Positions 1 to 11,499 of a DNA stretch of 64,000 bases are shown in pieces. The stretch is from Trichodelitschia bisporula (Eukaryota > Ascomycota > Dothideomycetes > Phaeotrichales > Phaeotrichaceae). The stretch's first letter is position 1. Each line of letters begins with the position of its first letter. The notes beneath the pieces were generated by a model. The model was not told the origin of the DNA and searched no databases. It saw only the letters and a program-made list of their open reading frames with translations. Location: positions 541,853 through 605,852 of the forward strand of contig ML996705.1 in NCBI GenBank assembly GCA_010356995.1. Reading direction: 5' to 3'. Position numbers and translations under genes: made by a program.

Positions 1-1616
1 GGTTGTATTGAAACAGGATGCTTTTGATTGGAACTGAAGGCTAACCAGCGCTATGTTCGTGATGAGGTGAGATGGGAAACGTAAAAGTCGCAACAGGGTC
101 CTTGGGCAGATATACTTAAGGAAGACACTACCGCTTTATCGCGACTTCCGCCACCTCCGCCAGGTTCGGGTTTAGAACTAGCATTTCTAAGCGTTAAACC
201 CATGCGCCCTCGGGCTAATTAGCATCGCAAACCGCACGCGCTGCCCCACTTACCGTACTTATCCTTTGGTATGGCGTTCCCGCGCGGGGTATGGGGCAAA
301 CGCGGTAGGAGTGGAGCTAGATGGAGTTAGGGCGCAAGGCGCGGGTGGTCGGCATCGTGCATTTGGTAAAGCTTTGTGAGTTGATGAAACCCATGCTAGT
401 CCGGCTGTACTGTAGTAAAGCCGTGCGGAAATATTTCCATGCGACCATCTCTGACCGCATGTGACGTAAGGATTGGGTTGGATGCGCCTGGTTGCGGAGG
501 GGACAAGGGGAGAACGATCGTCATGGCCAATTGGAGTCTGGCATGTAGACGACTGATGGCGGACGCTGCCACATGGCGGCGGAGTACGTCAGGCGGTATC
601 GCTTATTGATCTAACGCGATGAGGGATCAGTGAAGTACCTCGTACACAGAGTCGATTTTCGCATTGGTGTCGATAGAAGGCTATGAGTTCGGGGATCTTT
701 ATCCCGGTGAAGTTGCGGGCCAGATCCCGCCTGCGGAAAACGGTGCGAGAAGAGCACTCATTCGACGGCCGATAGTTCCGATTGTTGTTGGCGACTGGGA
801 AAGCCAGCATATTCTAACAGGGTGATGTCGTTCAAAATCCCTCCCCATCCCCAGATCTTTCCCGTTGTGGGTCGGCTTGAGCGTGGGGCAGTTTGAGCTC
901 TGGCCCTGGACTGGACAATTCCGACGCTTACGATATGTAAGGCCCGCAGTCAACGGACTTTGGAGGTTACGGAGTAAAAGAATCTTAGTAAAGCGTTAGA
1001 AAGCGCGCTGCACAAGTCCATTCCACACTTGGGCCTGAAGGAATGCGAGATCGACGAACAGAGAATGACCATTGAAGGCAGGCACAAACGGTGTGGACGT
1101 CATTTGTCTTGGCCCGTAGCGTACCTTTTTGGAGATGACCTCACTGATCTTCAATCCTCGTATATCCTTTTAGAAATGACGTCTCCAAGCTGTCGCACCA
1201 ATGTACACTTGGGCCTAGAGCCTCATTAGCCCGATGGCTACTATGGTACAAGATAAATCGGCTAATATTTACTACCGAATGAAGCATCTCTGCATTGCAG
1301 ATCGATGCCTTATGTACACTACCTTGAAGCTTAACTTCGCCCAAGCTGCACCCCTCCACGAACAAGCTCCACAAGCCAAGGCAGAGCCCTCGAACCCGCT
1401 TCCCGTTATCGGCACGGCAGGGACGAACCAACACTCCTCACTGCATCCCCGGGTCGTTCCGGCGCCTGGAACACACCTTCCTGTGCCTGCATCCACTGGG
1501 CGCCTAATCAGACACGCCGCGGTGCCGTGCGATGGCGCGCACAAGGCGAGCGTGCGCCGTCCGGCGCGGCGCCGCTGCCGATGGATTTGCGCTTTGATAG
1601 CCGTAACAAGCATCCA
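1..1616. other. Left-edge stretch, no gene recognised
   Basis: No open frame here resembles a known protein on either strand. Frames open between 1234 and 1818 lie antisense to the 3' end of the acyltransferase gene and look incidental. I found no tRNA, 5S rRNA or intact repeat. The part nearest 1616 should hold the 3' UTR of the acyltransferase gene. Confidence 0.5.
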
Positions 1617-3124
1617 TCATATCGGAAGCGCCATAATGCGATGGTCACCCGGCAAGGCAGCAACAACCTCCGAACGCACGGGCAATACCGGCGCAGAAGT
1701 CGCCTTCTGGTCCCAAGTCGAGCACATGGTATCCTCGAGCCATTTCGTCGTACGCGCACACCACGGTTCCACGTTCAGCGTCCACCAGTGGCACGACAAA
1801 CCCACGGCCACAACGTAGATAATAAACCCCGAGTACAGGCGCCATAACGCCGGGTACTGGTAGATCGGGTACGCGGACATCAGGTTGCCCCCCCAGTCGT
1901 ACTGCTCGACCCACTGCGGTGGGATGAAGGCGTACAGGTACCACATCAGCTGCGAGCGCATGAGCGGGCCGTGGAGGAGGTAGATTGGTAGGCTTTGCTT
2001 GCCAAGCCAGAGGCAGATGGGATGCGAGAAGAAGGCCTGCATGTCCGGTGACAGCAGAACGCCGAAAGTGATCATGTTGGCGCCGACGCAGTACCAGACG
2101 TTGGCGGTCTCTGTGCCCTCAGGGAAGAGGAGGAGGCCGAGATTGTTCATCGACAGGGACCAGTGCATGAATTGCACGTTCTGACTCGGGAAGCTCATGA
2201 TGAACAGGCCGACCGCCACCATTGAAATGGGGATCGCGCGGTTGAGCAGTTGCCGGCTGGCGGAGAAGCGGACAATGGAGGGAGTGAGCCACAGCTCCGT
2301 GAACATGGCCCCGCAGTAGATTGGAATGCCGACCAAAGCTGCCACCGTTAGCTCCCAGTCTCTGCCGCTCATTCAGCACTTACTATCGCCAAAAGACCAC
2401 GAGTACATGAGGAGGATGAAAAATACTAGCATCCGATAATACGGCGCCGCCCGCACCGTCGCCAGCAACACAACGTACAGAGTGATGGAACCCTTGAAGA
2501 TCCAGTACATGGTCCACTGGTTCTTATCGTAAGGATCGATAGTGGTCGTCCAGGTCGTATAGATGGCAGAGAACAAGCCGTGAATCGCCGCGCCCATCGT
2601 CTTAGCAGGCACCGGACTCGTATCAACGAGCCACCACGAATAGTCGACATGAGCCGCAAGTCTAAATCCGCCGAACTGGCAAATCAACCAGGCGAACACT
2701 GTAGCCACGAACGTCGGCAAAACGAGACGGCTCGCGCGCCGGAAGCAGCTGCTTGCCATGCCCGCCAGCGCATCGTTGACACGGCCCGACCGGGCCTGCT
2801 GTATCGGCTTCAGGCCATTGACGAAACCGGTGAGGACGAGGAAGACGGTGACCCAGGCGCGGCCCTCGGCGAACGTGCGAATGAAGGGCAAGTTGTACCA
2901 CCTCGGAGTGAGGCCGGGGCCGGGTGCGGGAGAGAGAAGGAAGTCGCCGAAGGCGAGCGTGAGATGTGAAGTGACCTGGTTTGCGGGTTGGCACTGTACG
3001 AGGAGAAGATATGCGGATGACTGCTTACTACGAAGACTGAAGCCACGCCCCGGAGGCCCTGCAGTCGGGTTAGTGCTTGCACTACATGTGGTTCCGAGGG
3101 GGGGTCTGTCATACATCCACCCAC
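1617..3124 (-). CDS. Acyltransferase 3 family membrane protein
   Basis: Predicted 469-residue integral membrane O-acyltransferase (acyltransferase-3/OafA-like). Three exons join in frame: 3124-3029, 2975-2384 and 2338-1617. Intron 1 (3028-2976, 53 nt) starts GTAAGC. Intron 2 (2383-2339, 45 nt) starts GTAAGT, has a GCTAACG branch site and ends GCAG; unspliced, it would bring in a stop. The N-terminus carries the family signature LQGLRGVASVFVVTSHL, with the Arg and His that are conserved in the first helix region. Several hydrophobic segments follow, then WLGKQSLPIYLLHGP, typical of the last conserved helix. Family members move acyl groups onto carbohydrates or small molecules; the substrate cannot be told. 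An alternative start lies at 3112. No cluster of biosynthetic genes adjoins it, so the role is open. Confidence 0.85.
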
Positions 3125-5277
3125 TTTGTGTCGCGTGCCTTCATTGAGACGTCCTTCATTGCGGAGGCAGAACGGAGAGAGAAGGAAAGGTTAAGACATA
3201 AACAGGACGACGGAGGGGAAAGGAACGACTAGAGTAATCCGTAGAGATCGTGAGTAATCGTAAGGAGAGATGACAAGGAAAGGAAGGTATCAGGTCAGGA
3301 GAAGCGCAAACGAGTCGCCGTCAACCCAGCTTTTAGTTGAGGACACTCCAGGAGTGGAAGAGGAGGCGCCACACCCCTCGTGGGTTGACACCCACAAGGG
3401 GCTGGCTGGAGTCCATATCTTGACCAATTATGAGGCTGCCCCCTCTTGGATGCGCGGGGCCTGCGTTCGTGAAAAGGGGAGCCCGGTCTAGAAGGCATGG
3501 CGGCTGTTACCCGTAAGCCTTTTCATAGGCCGGCCCTACAGACTGCAGGGGGCAAGCCACGAGCAATATGCGGGAACACCAGGCGAGAACGAGCAGCTCT
3601 TCAACATCTACGAAGTATATCGGCACTCTTGGTGATCAGATGACGTTCTGCTTTACCTGATCAGCAAACAGCACTCTTTGCTCTTCTTTCAGTCCGCTCA
3701 CGATGATCGGGACAAACGTAATGACATACTGCTGTGTGGGAGCACAGGCCTGATAGGCTCCTCCGCAGCTGCCAGGAGCTGAATCGATATCACGCTCCTA
3801 GCCTCTGCAGATTGGCGAGGTTGGCTTGATAGGAGCGGGAAGTCTGGAAGCGCTCCAAAAAGGGGATTTGAAGTGGCGCTTTCGCTTGATATCGCTTGAT
3901 ATTGCGATTTACTACGCCAAAATGCCATCATGAGCCTCTTCGGTTTCCCGTCATTAACGGACGAAGTGACCCTGAATCCCCAAACTTCGACCCTAAATCT
4001 AGCAAGAACTTAACGGTGGAGGGCCACTTCCTAGCTCAAACCCTTTCTCCATCAAAAACCTAGCATTCTCAACCATCTCTCGACTTCCACCAAATCCTAT
4101 CAGCAGGTTCACCGCCGCCGAAAGCCGCGTCTTCGCCCGTCCATTTTGGCAGCATCTCCATCATCTCCAGCATTTCAAACGCGACAGTAAACACGAAGTA
4201 TTCCATCGAACCAAACCCTTCTCCGTCCACGTCAGTGGTGCGCGTTCTCAAACGGATCTGCGAAACAGACGTGCATCGACCTCACCTTCCGGGCTTCAGA
4301 GCGAACGATCGGTCCCTACGGTACATCCATAGCACCATCCATCCTGGCTCCCGCATCTGCCGGCATTGTCCTTGGTCCAACGAGGTCCAGCCGATCGCTA
4401 TTAGCATCCATACAAAACTAGCAAGTCGTCATGTCCTCCTCGGCGATCGCCAGTACCCTCCAAGCCTTTAGCAGCAGCACTAACATGCGGCTCGGAGCGG
4501 GAAGCTCGTGAAACAAGTGGCGTTTCATGCTGCAGAAAATCTCCAAACACACCGAAAAGCAGCTTTACATGCTCAGGAAGAGAGCATCATTGTTCAGTAG
4601 AAGATGAGATCGCTGAAGTCTGGCGGAAGGCAGTCGAGGAATCCCGAAGCTGTGCACAGGTCTTCATGCCTACACAGTAGTTTTCTGGACGTGATGACCT
4701 CGCGAAAACTTGCCCACGGGGAGAGACACTGGCGGAATGCCGATCCCCGCTTTGAAGCCGCCGTCGGTTGAGCTGGTCTGAGCAGCGGCTTGGTGTGGGG
4801 TGCTCGGGAATTTGGTTGTGCTAATTCGGAGGTCTCTCCGGGAAATACCTGGGGGCAGGAGCAGCTCCGCTTCAATCCGGCGATAGATCGGTTCTCCCGG
4901 CAGGCTAAACTCCAACATCCAAACTTTGGCGTTTTATAAGGCTTGTCATTCAGCTAATTGGCTGCCAATAGTATCCAGAAACAGCAGATAGCCACTTCAG
5001 ATCCATTGAGCATTAACTCCGAAGCGAACCCGCGAACTAAGTCGAGCTTCATCCCCGCCCGAGTCGTAGAATACTCCCCAGCTGCCGTAAACTGCTACAG
5101 TACAGAGACCTTTTTGACGCAGGTCATAGTCCGATTACCACCGCGGATCGATGAATGCTACCCAAGCACAGCCCATCGGCCCGCCAGCCGCCCGATATCC
5201 AATCCCGACGGCCCCAATCCAAACCTCAAGCTCACAAACCTGCACTCATTCCCAATCAGTCACACTTTCAACTCTTA
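3125..5277. other. Intergenic, no gene recognised
   Basis: The first part is the promoter side of the acyltransferase gene. Short open frames occur (for example antisense 4918-4594), but none shows a domain, splice structure or convincing composition. Confidence 0.5.
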
Positions 5278-6105
5278 TCAATGCATCTGCTGCCCCGCTC
5301 CTCCACGATACGTTGTATCATACCCAAACTGCTCCTCAGGCACCGCATACCCACTATGCGCACGCCCCACCCCCTGCTGCGCATTATACCCCGCCAGACC
5401 CTGATGACTCGCATTCAGCGGCGCCATCATAACCGGCGTATGTGCCGCAGGCTTATTATCCGGATCATGCATAGCATTGTACTTGCCCAGGCGAGTCGCG
5501 CGCTTGAACACGTAGATATCAAGCAGGAATGCCAGGGACGTGGACACACTGGGGCGGTTAGCTTGGCCTGGTATATGCCGCTGGGGATCGGGGGGGGGAC
5601 TCACAATCCAACAATGGTAAAAGCAAACAGCGCCTTGTAGATCCGGCACACCATCACGCCGACATCATCGTTCCACCGCGGCGCGGCGCACGCATCGCGC
5701 AAAGTCCCGCTGGCCCACCAGCTTAGTAAAGAGAAGCCCAGCGCCCAGAGGACGAAGAGTGTGAGGTTGAAGGCGAGGTTTAGGCGTGGGTTGAGGCCGA
5801 AGCAGCAGTGGAGGATGATGGTGGTGGTGAGGACGGCGACGGTGAGGAGGGAGACGGACATGAGCTGTGATGTTAGCGGGGCTGGACGATAGGAGGGTTG
5901 GATTTAGGGGGAGGGGCGGTGCGGCGCGTACCACGATGAAGGTCCATGGCGTGGGCCAGTGGTCGTGCGTGAGGTGCCAGATGAAGAAGGACATTATCCC
6001 GCCGACGACGAGGGCGGAGAGGAGTTGTGCGGTGCGGAGGGCGTGGAAGGGGAGGCGGGGGTAGGAGGACGGGGCGACTTTGGTTTTCTTGCTTCGGAGC
6101 GTCAT
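5278..6105 (-). CDS. MARVEL-domain membrane protein
   Basis: Predicted 234-residue four-helix membrane protein of the fungal MARVEL-like class. Three exons, 6105-5932, 5864-5605 and 5548-5278, sum to an exact frame. Intron 1 (5931-5865) begins GTACGC and has GCTAACATCACAG at its 3' end; intron 2 (5604-5549) begins GTGAGT and ends AGCTAACCGCCCCAG. A basic N-terminus (RSKKTK) precedes hydrophobic segments, including LLSALVVGGIMSFFIWHL and VLTTTIILHCCFGL. A third lies around FVLWALGFSLLSWWASG and a fourth around the exon 2/3 junction. The hydrophilic tail (about 60 residues) is rich in Gly, Ala, Tyr and Gln. MARVEL proteins act in membrane apposition and trafficking; no specific role can be given. 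Confidence in the structure is high, in the function low. Confidence 0.8.
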
Positions 6106-6901
6106 GGTTGCGGTGTCGTGGGGGAGGCGCTGGGGGGGGTGTCGATATACGGCGCTATCTTAATGCGACGGAGCGGGTCTCGGTGAAGGAGTGAGGGTCG
6201 CGAAGCTACCAGGCCGCGAGCTAGAGATGGAATGCTGTGCGAGCGTTGGAGTTGGGGAGAGATCGCAGTGTTGCGGTCTCGAGAGCTGGAGGTTGCACAG
6301 CCCGGCGCGCTTCAGCATGCTTGGCTCTTGGATGAGACTGGCGTGGATTGGATCTAGGCTCGCCCCGTGGCGCTGGTGGTCGTGACACTGGAGGGCAGCC
6401 ACCAATAGGGCAAGATCGTGTTTGCAGCCCCCAAATATTTTTCAATCACTGGGATTCAGATAGAGGCTCAGCCGCACGAGTCTGGAGGTTCAAACTGGTA
6501 ATGTTAACGATTTTAGCTGGGATTTAAAAGAGAGCAGTTAAAACTGTGTAACCTCCAAGTTAGATGGCCTGAATGTCAGCCTTGTTTAGCGATTGTCTCA
6601 CCATTTGCTCTAGGTTCAGGAGGCTGAAATGCCTTGGCTTCATGATGGGGCGCATCATGAAGATGGGGTCGGTATCGGGATGGAAAGCCACAGTTGGGCC
6701 CAATATTTATCCTAACCCACGCGCGGACAATTTGGTCGAATGTCATCAGAGCCTCCATTTTCAGGCGTGTCATACAGCACTTCGAACGAACAAAAGAGAA
6801 GAGAACGAGTAATGGCATTAAACAAACGTGTTATGGTATGTTGAGAGACATGTGCCTTTCCCGAGACTCCAGAAGCTCACTCTCAATTAGCATTACCAGC
6901 C
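6106..6901. other. Intergenic between two minus-strand genes
   Basis: Promoter side of the MARVEL gene and 3' flank of the GPI protein gene. No gene or structured element recognised. Confidence 0.5.
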
Positions 6902-9342
6902 TTATAACAGCACCGCAAGTCCAATGGACCCGATGACGGTCATATACAAGCACCAGACCAAGCTATCATCCGGCATTGCCACCAGCCCGCCAGCAGCAAG
7001 GGATTTCGGCTTCCGAGTTGCCGATGGCGGTCCCTTGGAACCAGCATTTCCGCTCCCAAATTCGCCATTATCTCCAGTACTTGAGCCTCCGACCACACTC
7101 GTTCCTTCCACCAACTCGGTTCCCACTGTCTTAACGGAGACAGCAGCACTCCCGTCAAGCAAAAGCCCCCCCGGCGCAACGGAATAAGTGTGGCCAGCAG
7201 TCTTATACGCCGCGCCGCCAGCCGATAGAGTCAGCGTCCCAATCACCAGAACATCGGACTGCCCCGCAGGCCGCAATGCAGAAACCGGTCTTCCAGCCAG
7301 ACCCACCACAACGGAATATCCGATTTGTTGCTGGTCTGCACCCGGTGAAGCCAGAGCAAGGAAGGAGGATCCGATCACCAATCCGCTTGCTGCTAGCGAG
7401 ATCGTATGGCCTTGGATTACGGCGTGGGCTCCTCCAGCAGAAAGTATGGCTGAGTTCACCCGGAGCTGGAGCGGGAAGCCTGGATCGTAGGCTAGTGTAA
7501 CGGGCTGGGGGCCGAGGGTTACAATGGTCTTGAATGGCGCGGTGGCTGGTTGTTGGGCTCGGGTGGTTCCCCTCGCTGGTGGATTTGGGCGGTTGAGACC
7601 GGCATCTGAGAGACCGTCCCATTCCTCGACCCAGTTCGGTCCTTGGGGGGAGCCATCGGATGAGCCACCGGACCAGCCATCGGATGAGCCATCGGATGAA
7701 CCACCGAATGAGCCACCGAACGAGCCACCGGGTGAGCCACCGGATGAGCCCCCGAACGAGCCATCGGGTGAGCCACCGGATGAGCCACCGGATGAGCCAT
7801 CGGACGAGCCATCGGACGAGCCATCTGGATTGGGAATATTGTCGATAATGGTGGAACCTCCAACGGGTCTCACACTCGGCGCCGTGGGACTTGGATGGGC
7901 CAGCTTTGGTGAAGAGCCCGGAAGTGCCGTGATTGTTGTGGGCCGTGAAGTTATGGCAGCGGTTGGGAGTTCGGAAGCCGATACTACTGCCGAAAGAACA
8001 ATGGGCGGATCTTGGCCCCCCATCGCAAACATGGAGCATCCCGCCCACTCAGGAAACAAACTGACCATGGCCGAAGGGATGTCGATTTGGGGGTTGTACC
8101 GGCCATCTGTTATCACTGTACAGTGGTCCTTCCAGAAGTAGCAATTCGTGGTTTGCTCCAAGAACACAGCTGCCGGGACTGGATCGACAAGATGCGCTAG
8201 GTTGAATGGCCGGGTAGTCGTTACAAGGTCGGTGTAAATGTCACCGTTTGAGGCATTGGCGAGGAACTTGGCATAATCCAGCTGCGCGCTGGTGAAGGCA
8301 GATCGGATGAAGGCGATGCTGCTCAAACTCTCGGGCGGAACTGCTATTGCCTGACCGGTTAGAGCGGGCCCAACTTGGCCGCAGCGGTCCCATGCGCCCA
8401 GCGTGTCGAAGGCGAGGTACATGGTTGGCGAGGTGAAAGTGAAAGGTCCTCTGATGACCTCGGAATCAAAGTTAGTGCCTAGAAAGTCAGTGACCATTCC
8501 TAACTAAGAACATCCCACTGACCATCGTCCCAAGTGAACGGATCATACGTGTGCACAGTGAGCTCGCTCATGGTCGTTACATAGTGCCCGCTATCTGACT
8601 GCGGTGCGGTGGCATAGCTTCCAGTGCCATCACTGGCGCAAATGTCACTTGCCGTGATATTTGGGGGCCAGTATATCAGTGCAAATTTTCCAACCTGCAG
8701 CTCGCACCCAGGAGCCTTCCTGCACAGATCCTTTGGAGGCGAGCAGCCATAAAACCTCTTGGTGTATCGCTTTGCAGCGTATTCAAAGCTGGATAGGGAC
8801 TTGCCCTGAGCGCGGTCCAGTGAGCTCCACTGCTCAGCACAGTCGACTGGGCCCAAGGTACATGAAGGGGGTTCGTCGGTGAAGGAGCTCCCGGCAGAAG
8901 CGAGGCATTGAGTGTTGGTACGCGTGGTCGTTTTCCATGTGAGTGCCGTGGACGTGAACTTGACTCTCGGAATCCCATCGCAGGCAGTATAGGTAGTTCT
9001 CTCGCCAAGAATGGTCGGAGTCGAATCCACAAGCTGGACCACGGTGCAGTTCATGGTACTCGCGGTAATGTCCAGCGATATCCTGAATTGTCGACTGGCA
9101 GTGGCCCAGGAGTTCCATGATGACACACATGGGTCAACAGCGGTGGTGGAGCTCCCGTTATGGGGAGCATTGGTACCTCCCGATTCTGCTATTGCTGCTT
9201 CATTTTGCCGGGAGAGAAGACCGGAGACCGTTGTATTCGCAAGTACTGTCCGTAATCAGCGATGTGCAATGGATGAAGGTAAGCGCCTACCCAAAGCCGA
9301 TACGCATTGTGATACTTGGAGCAAAGTCAGTGGCCAATGCAT
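6902..9342 (-). CDS. Large secreted GPI-anchored cell-wall protein
   Basis: Predicted 783-residue secreted protein. The first exon (9342-9291) encodes a signal peptide (MHWPLTLLQVSQCVSAL, continued by VLANTTVSG). Intron 1 is 9290-9246 (45 nt, GTAGGC...GCTGATTACGGACAG) and intron 2 is 8522-8479 (44 nt, GTCAGT...CACTGACTTTCTAG). Exons 9342-9291, 9245-8523 and 8478-6902 sum to an exact frame. The N-terminal half is Cys-rich with several N-glycosylation sequons. A Ser/Gly/Asp repeat linker (about 7650-7830) follows. Then come two copies of a module with the pattern ILSAGG-A-GHTISLA-SGL-IG, common in fungal GPI proteins of unknown function. The C-terminus is a hydrophobic GPI signal (CLYMTVIGSIGLAVLL). 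It probably sits in the cell wall or plasma membrane outer leaflet. The biochemical role is unknown. Confidence 0.8.
7650..7833 (-). repeat. 12-nt coding minisatellite (Ser/Gly linker)
   Basis: About fifteen degenerate 12-nt units of the form GAGCCACCGGAT / GAGCCATCGGAC (plus-strand reading) lie in frame in the GPI protein gene and encode GSSD/GSSG-type tetrapeptides. Units differ mainly at the third and twelfth bases. A linker like this sets the spacing between the Cys-rich head and the wall-proximal part, and its copy number is likely to vary between strains. Confidence 0.9.
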
Positions 9343-10178
9343 TCACTTTCAGATGAAGCACTACCGGTCGTCAGACATGAAAATGAAGAAGAAGCTCTGA
9401 ATGAGTTTCGACGATCCGAAGACGTGAGGACGATTTGGTGGAAAGCTGGATCACAATGACATGAATAGACGCGCAGGATCTGCTTTCCTATGGGGTATAT
9501 TGGGAAGAAACCCAAAGCTCCAAATTGCCACCGTCAGGTTGATGAGGTGGGCGGGCCATGCGAGTCGTGATAACAGGTTCGCCTATGTTAATACTGTAGC
9601 AGCACAGCCGAAGAGTACTGCATTAATGGATTAACCTTGGCAATACTTATTTCGAATGGGAGCCAATGCAGCATGTCTTCCGTACTTATTAGGTTCCTGG
9701 CGTGCCTGGGTACCTGTGGTTTGAAGCACGCCTACTCGAGCCGACGTGATAAAGGTGAAACATCCCATTTGCGGAATGATTCTTGGGAACCATCTAGTCC
9801 GACCGAGCCGTCGGCGGGATCCCATAGTAACCGACAAGGCTTGGGCTCGGCGTTTGGTTACCTTTGGGGAAAGGCACGGCTCTGCAGGCTGTTAGTGGTT
9901 AGTTGATTGATCCTCCTACAGGGGCTTATGAAAGCTGAGCGGCGAAGCCCATGCGGCGCTTAGCCTCCCGTAAGGTCCAACTCAATCGGTCCGCTGTGGC
10001 CTCCTGTGTACGAGCATTCGTGCCGTTGTTGGAGGCCGGGTAACCGCATCTATGTCTTCTCGCATCATGGTATAAGTCTGGGCTGAATGGTGATGCCCCA
10101 AAGTTGTTTGGTGCAAACGCTGGTCACTCATATAGAACTATCATCTGTCAATGATCTTTTCTCCCAGTGCTGTTGACC
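9343..10178. other. Intergenic, divergent promoters
   Basis: Lies between the divergently transcribed GPI protein gene and the NTF2-like gene. No further gene recognised; short open frames at 9637-9906 lack support. Confidence 0.45.
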
Positions 10179-10796
10179 ATGCTTTCCATTCAAAAGTTAC
10201 TAACCGTTCTCGGAATGACTACAATCCACTCTTCATATGCTAATCTCGATATATCCCGAAATCGCTTCGCATCACCCAGCATGACGTTCCCCACTACCCC
10301 CGCGTTCATCGTCTCCGACGCCAAAGGCTGGAAGGACGTCACCGCGCACCCCGTGATGGCTTGGATGCAAGAAAGCATGGAACGCATCGCCGACTGGACC
10401 GACAGAGACGAACTCGACTACACCATTTTTTTCACCTCGGATTTTAAATACCAGAGGATGAACGGGATGACGTACAGCGGGGAGAATGCCTGGATCGAAA
10501 TTGACGTGATCTACGCGGTTTTCGCTGAGGCCAAACACGAGCCCTCGGGCACAGTGGTGGCTTGGGAGACGGAGAAGGGCTGGGAAATGATGGGCCAGTT
10601 CTTCATGTGGGCCAACCTTCGCGGCCCACCTACGCCGCTCTCTAAAGGCGACTCGTGGGCGATCGACTCCGAGGGCCGCGAATGGGATAGAACCGGGCTA
10701 GCGATGTTCTACTTCAAGTTTGTGAAGGACCCTTCGGCGCTGCATGGTGGACTGCATATCAATGAGTGCAGGATGTGGGCGGAGTGGGAGGTATAG
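10179..10796 (+). CDS. Hypothetical protein, possible NTF2/SnoaL-like fold
   Basis: Single-exon frame of 205 residues from the ATG at 10179; an earlier in-frame GTG at 10167 is not a likely eukaryotic start. The first 25 residues are mildly hydrophobic (MLSIQKLLTVLG), but a signal peptide is doubtful. The rest is rich in Trp, Met and acidic residues. An alternation such as DELDYTIFFTSDFKYQRMNG, then ENAWIEIDVIYAVFAE, then TGLAMFYFKFVKD recalls small alpha+beta-barrel proteins of the SnoaL/NTF2 type that are frequent in fungi. That assignment is inference from pattern only. Codon use is normal for the window and the frame has no breaks, so I consider the gene real. Function unknown. Confidence 0.6.
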   Translation: MLSIQKLLTVLGMTTIHSSYANLDISRNRFASPSMTFPTTPAFIVSDAKGWKDVTAHPVMAWMQESMERIADWTDRDELDYTIFFTSDFKYQRMNGMTYSGENAWIEIDVIYAVFAEAKHEPSGTVVAWETEKGWEMMGQFFMWANLRGPPTPLSKGDSWAIDSEGREWDRTGLAMFYFKFVKDPSALHGGLHINECRMWAEWEV

Positions 10797-11499
10797 CCCG
10801 TGGAAGACGACTACCCGTAAGCAGGATATTGAGAGTGCAAAGGGCCTGGAGATGGTGTTCTTCGGCTACTAGTTCTAGGATCAGTTGCCTTTCCTAGTGG
10901 TTCGACATCTTCGACATTCTAGTCCTAAGGTTAGCTGCGTCAGGGAGAACAGAACTATGTAATCAGAAGCGTACCTAGTCTCGCCATGACAACGGAGAAC
11001 CTCAGCATTGCAAGAGAGGTTGTTATGCGTGGGCGCCTCCTTCGGAAGGCGCAAGGCTGATGGTTAGAGATGCTCGGTCAGATTTGAGCTGAAGGTGAGG
11101 TCAAGAAAATGTCACGGAAGGCGTTGGGTGGAGCGAATAGGGAACCACACCTGAGGTCCCCACTTCCGACCCCAGCTCATACCCCGCACACATCGGTCCC
11201 AAAAACAGTCCAAGGTGCGCCGGCTAGCCAACACGAGCTTCAGACGTGCATCAAAATCGTGCAGTCTGGACCCCAACCATCATGGTTGTCCGAACTGAGA
11301 TGAGTAGTCACCATTAATAAGCCCGCTCATTCATAATCGATGCGCTGACTAGCTAAGCATAGCGTTCGGAGGCGAGCTTCGTAAGTCTTGACGCCATACC
11401 TTGGCCATCCACAGTATATATCCTTTGCCGGTCGAAAACGGGCGTTATTGCATAGCCCCACCTCTACATACCTAGCAACAGGAGCACGTCACTCTCACG
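10797..11499. other. Intergenic, no gene recognised
   Basis: 3' flank of the NTF2-like gene and promoter of the flavoprotein gene. The open frame 11109-11303 has no recognisable feature. Confidence 0.5.

Noticed and set aside
2339-2383. Apparent in-frame stop in the acyltransferase gene
   Set aside because: It lies inside a 45-nt intron with perfect donor, branch and acceptor; the gene is intact.
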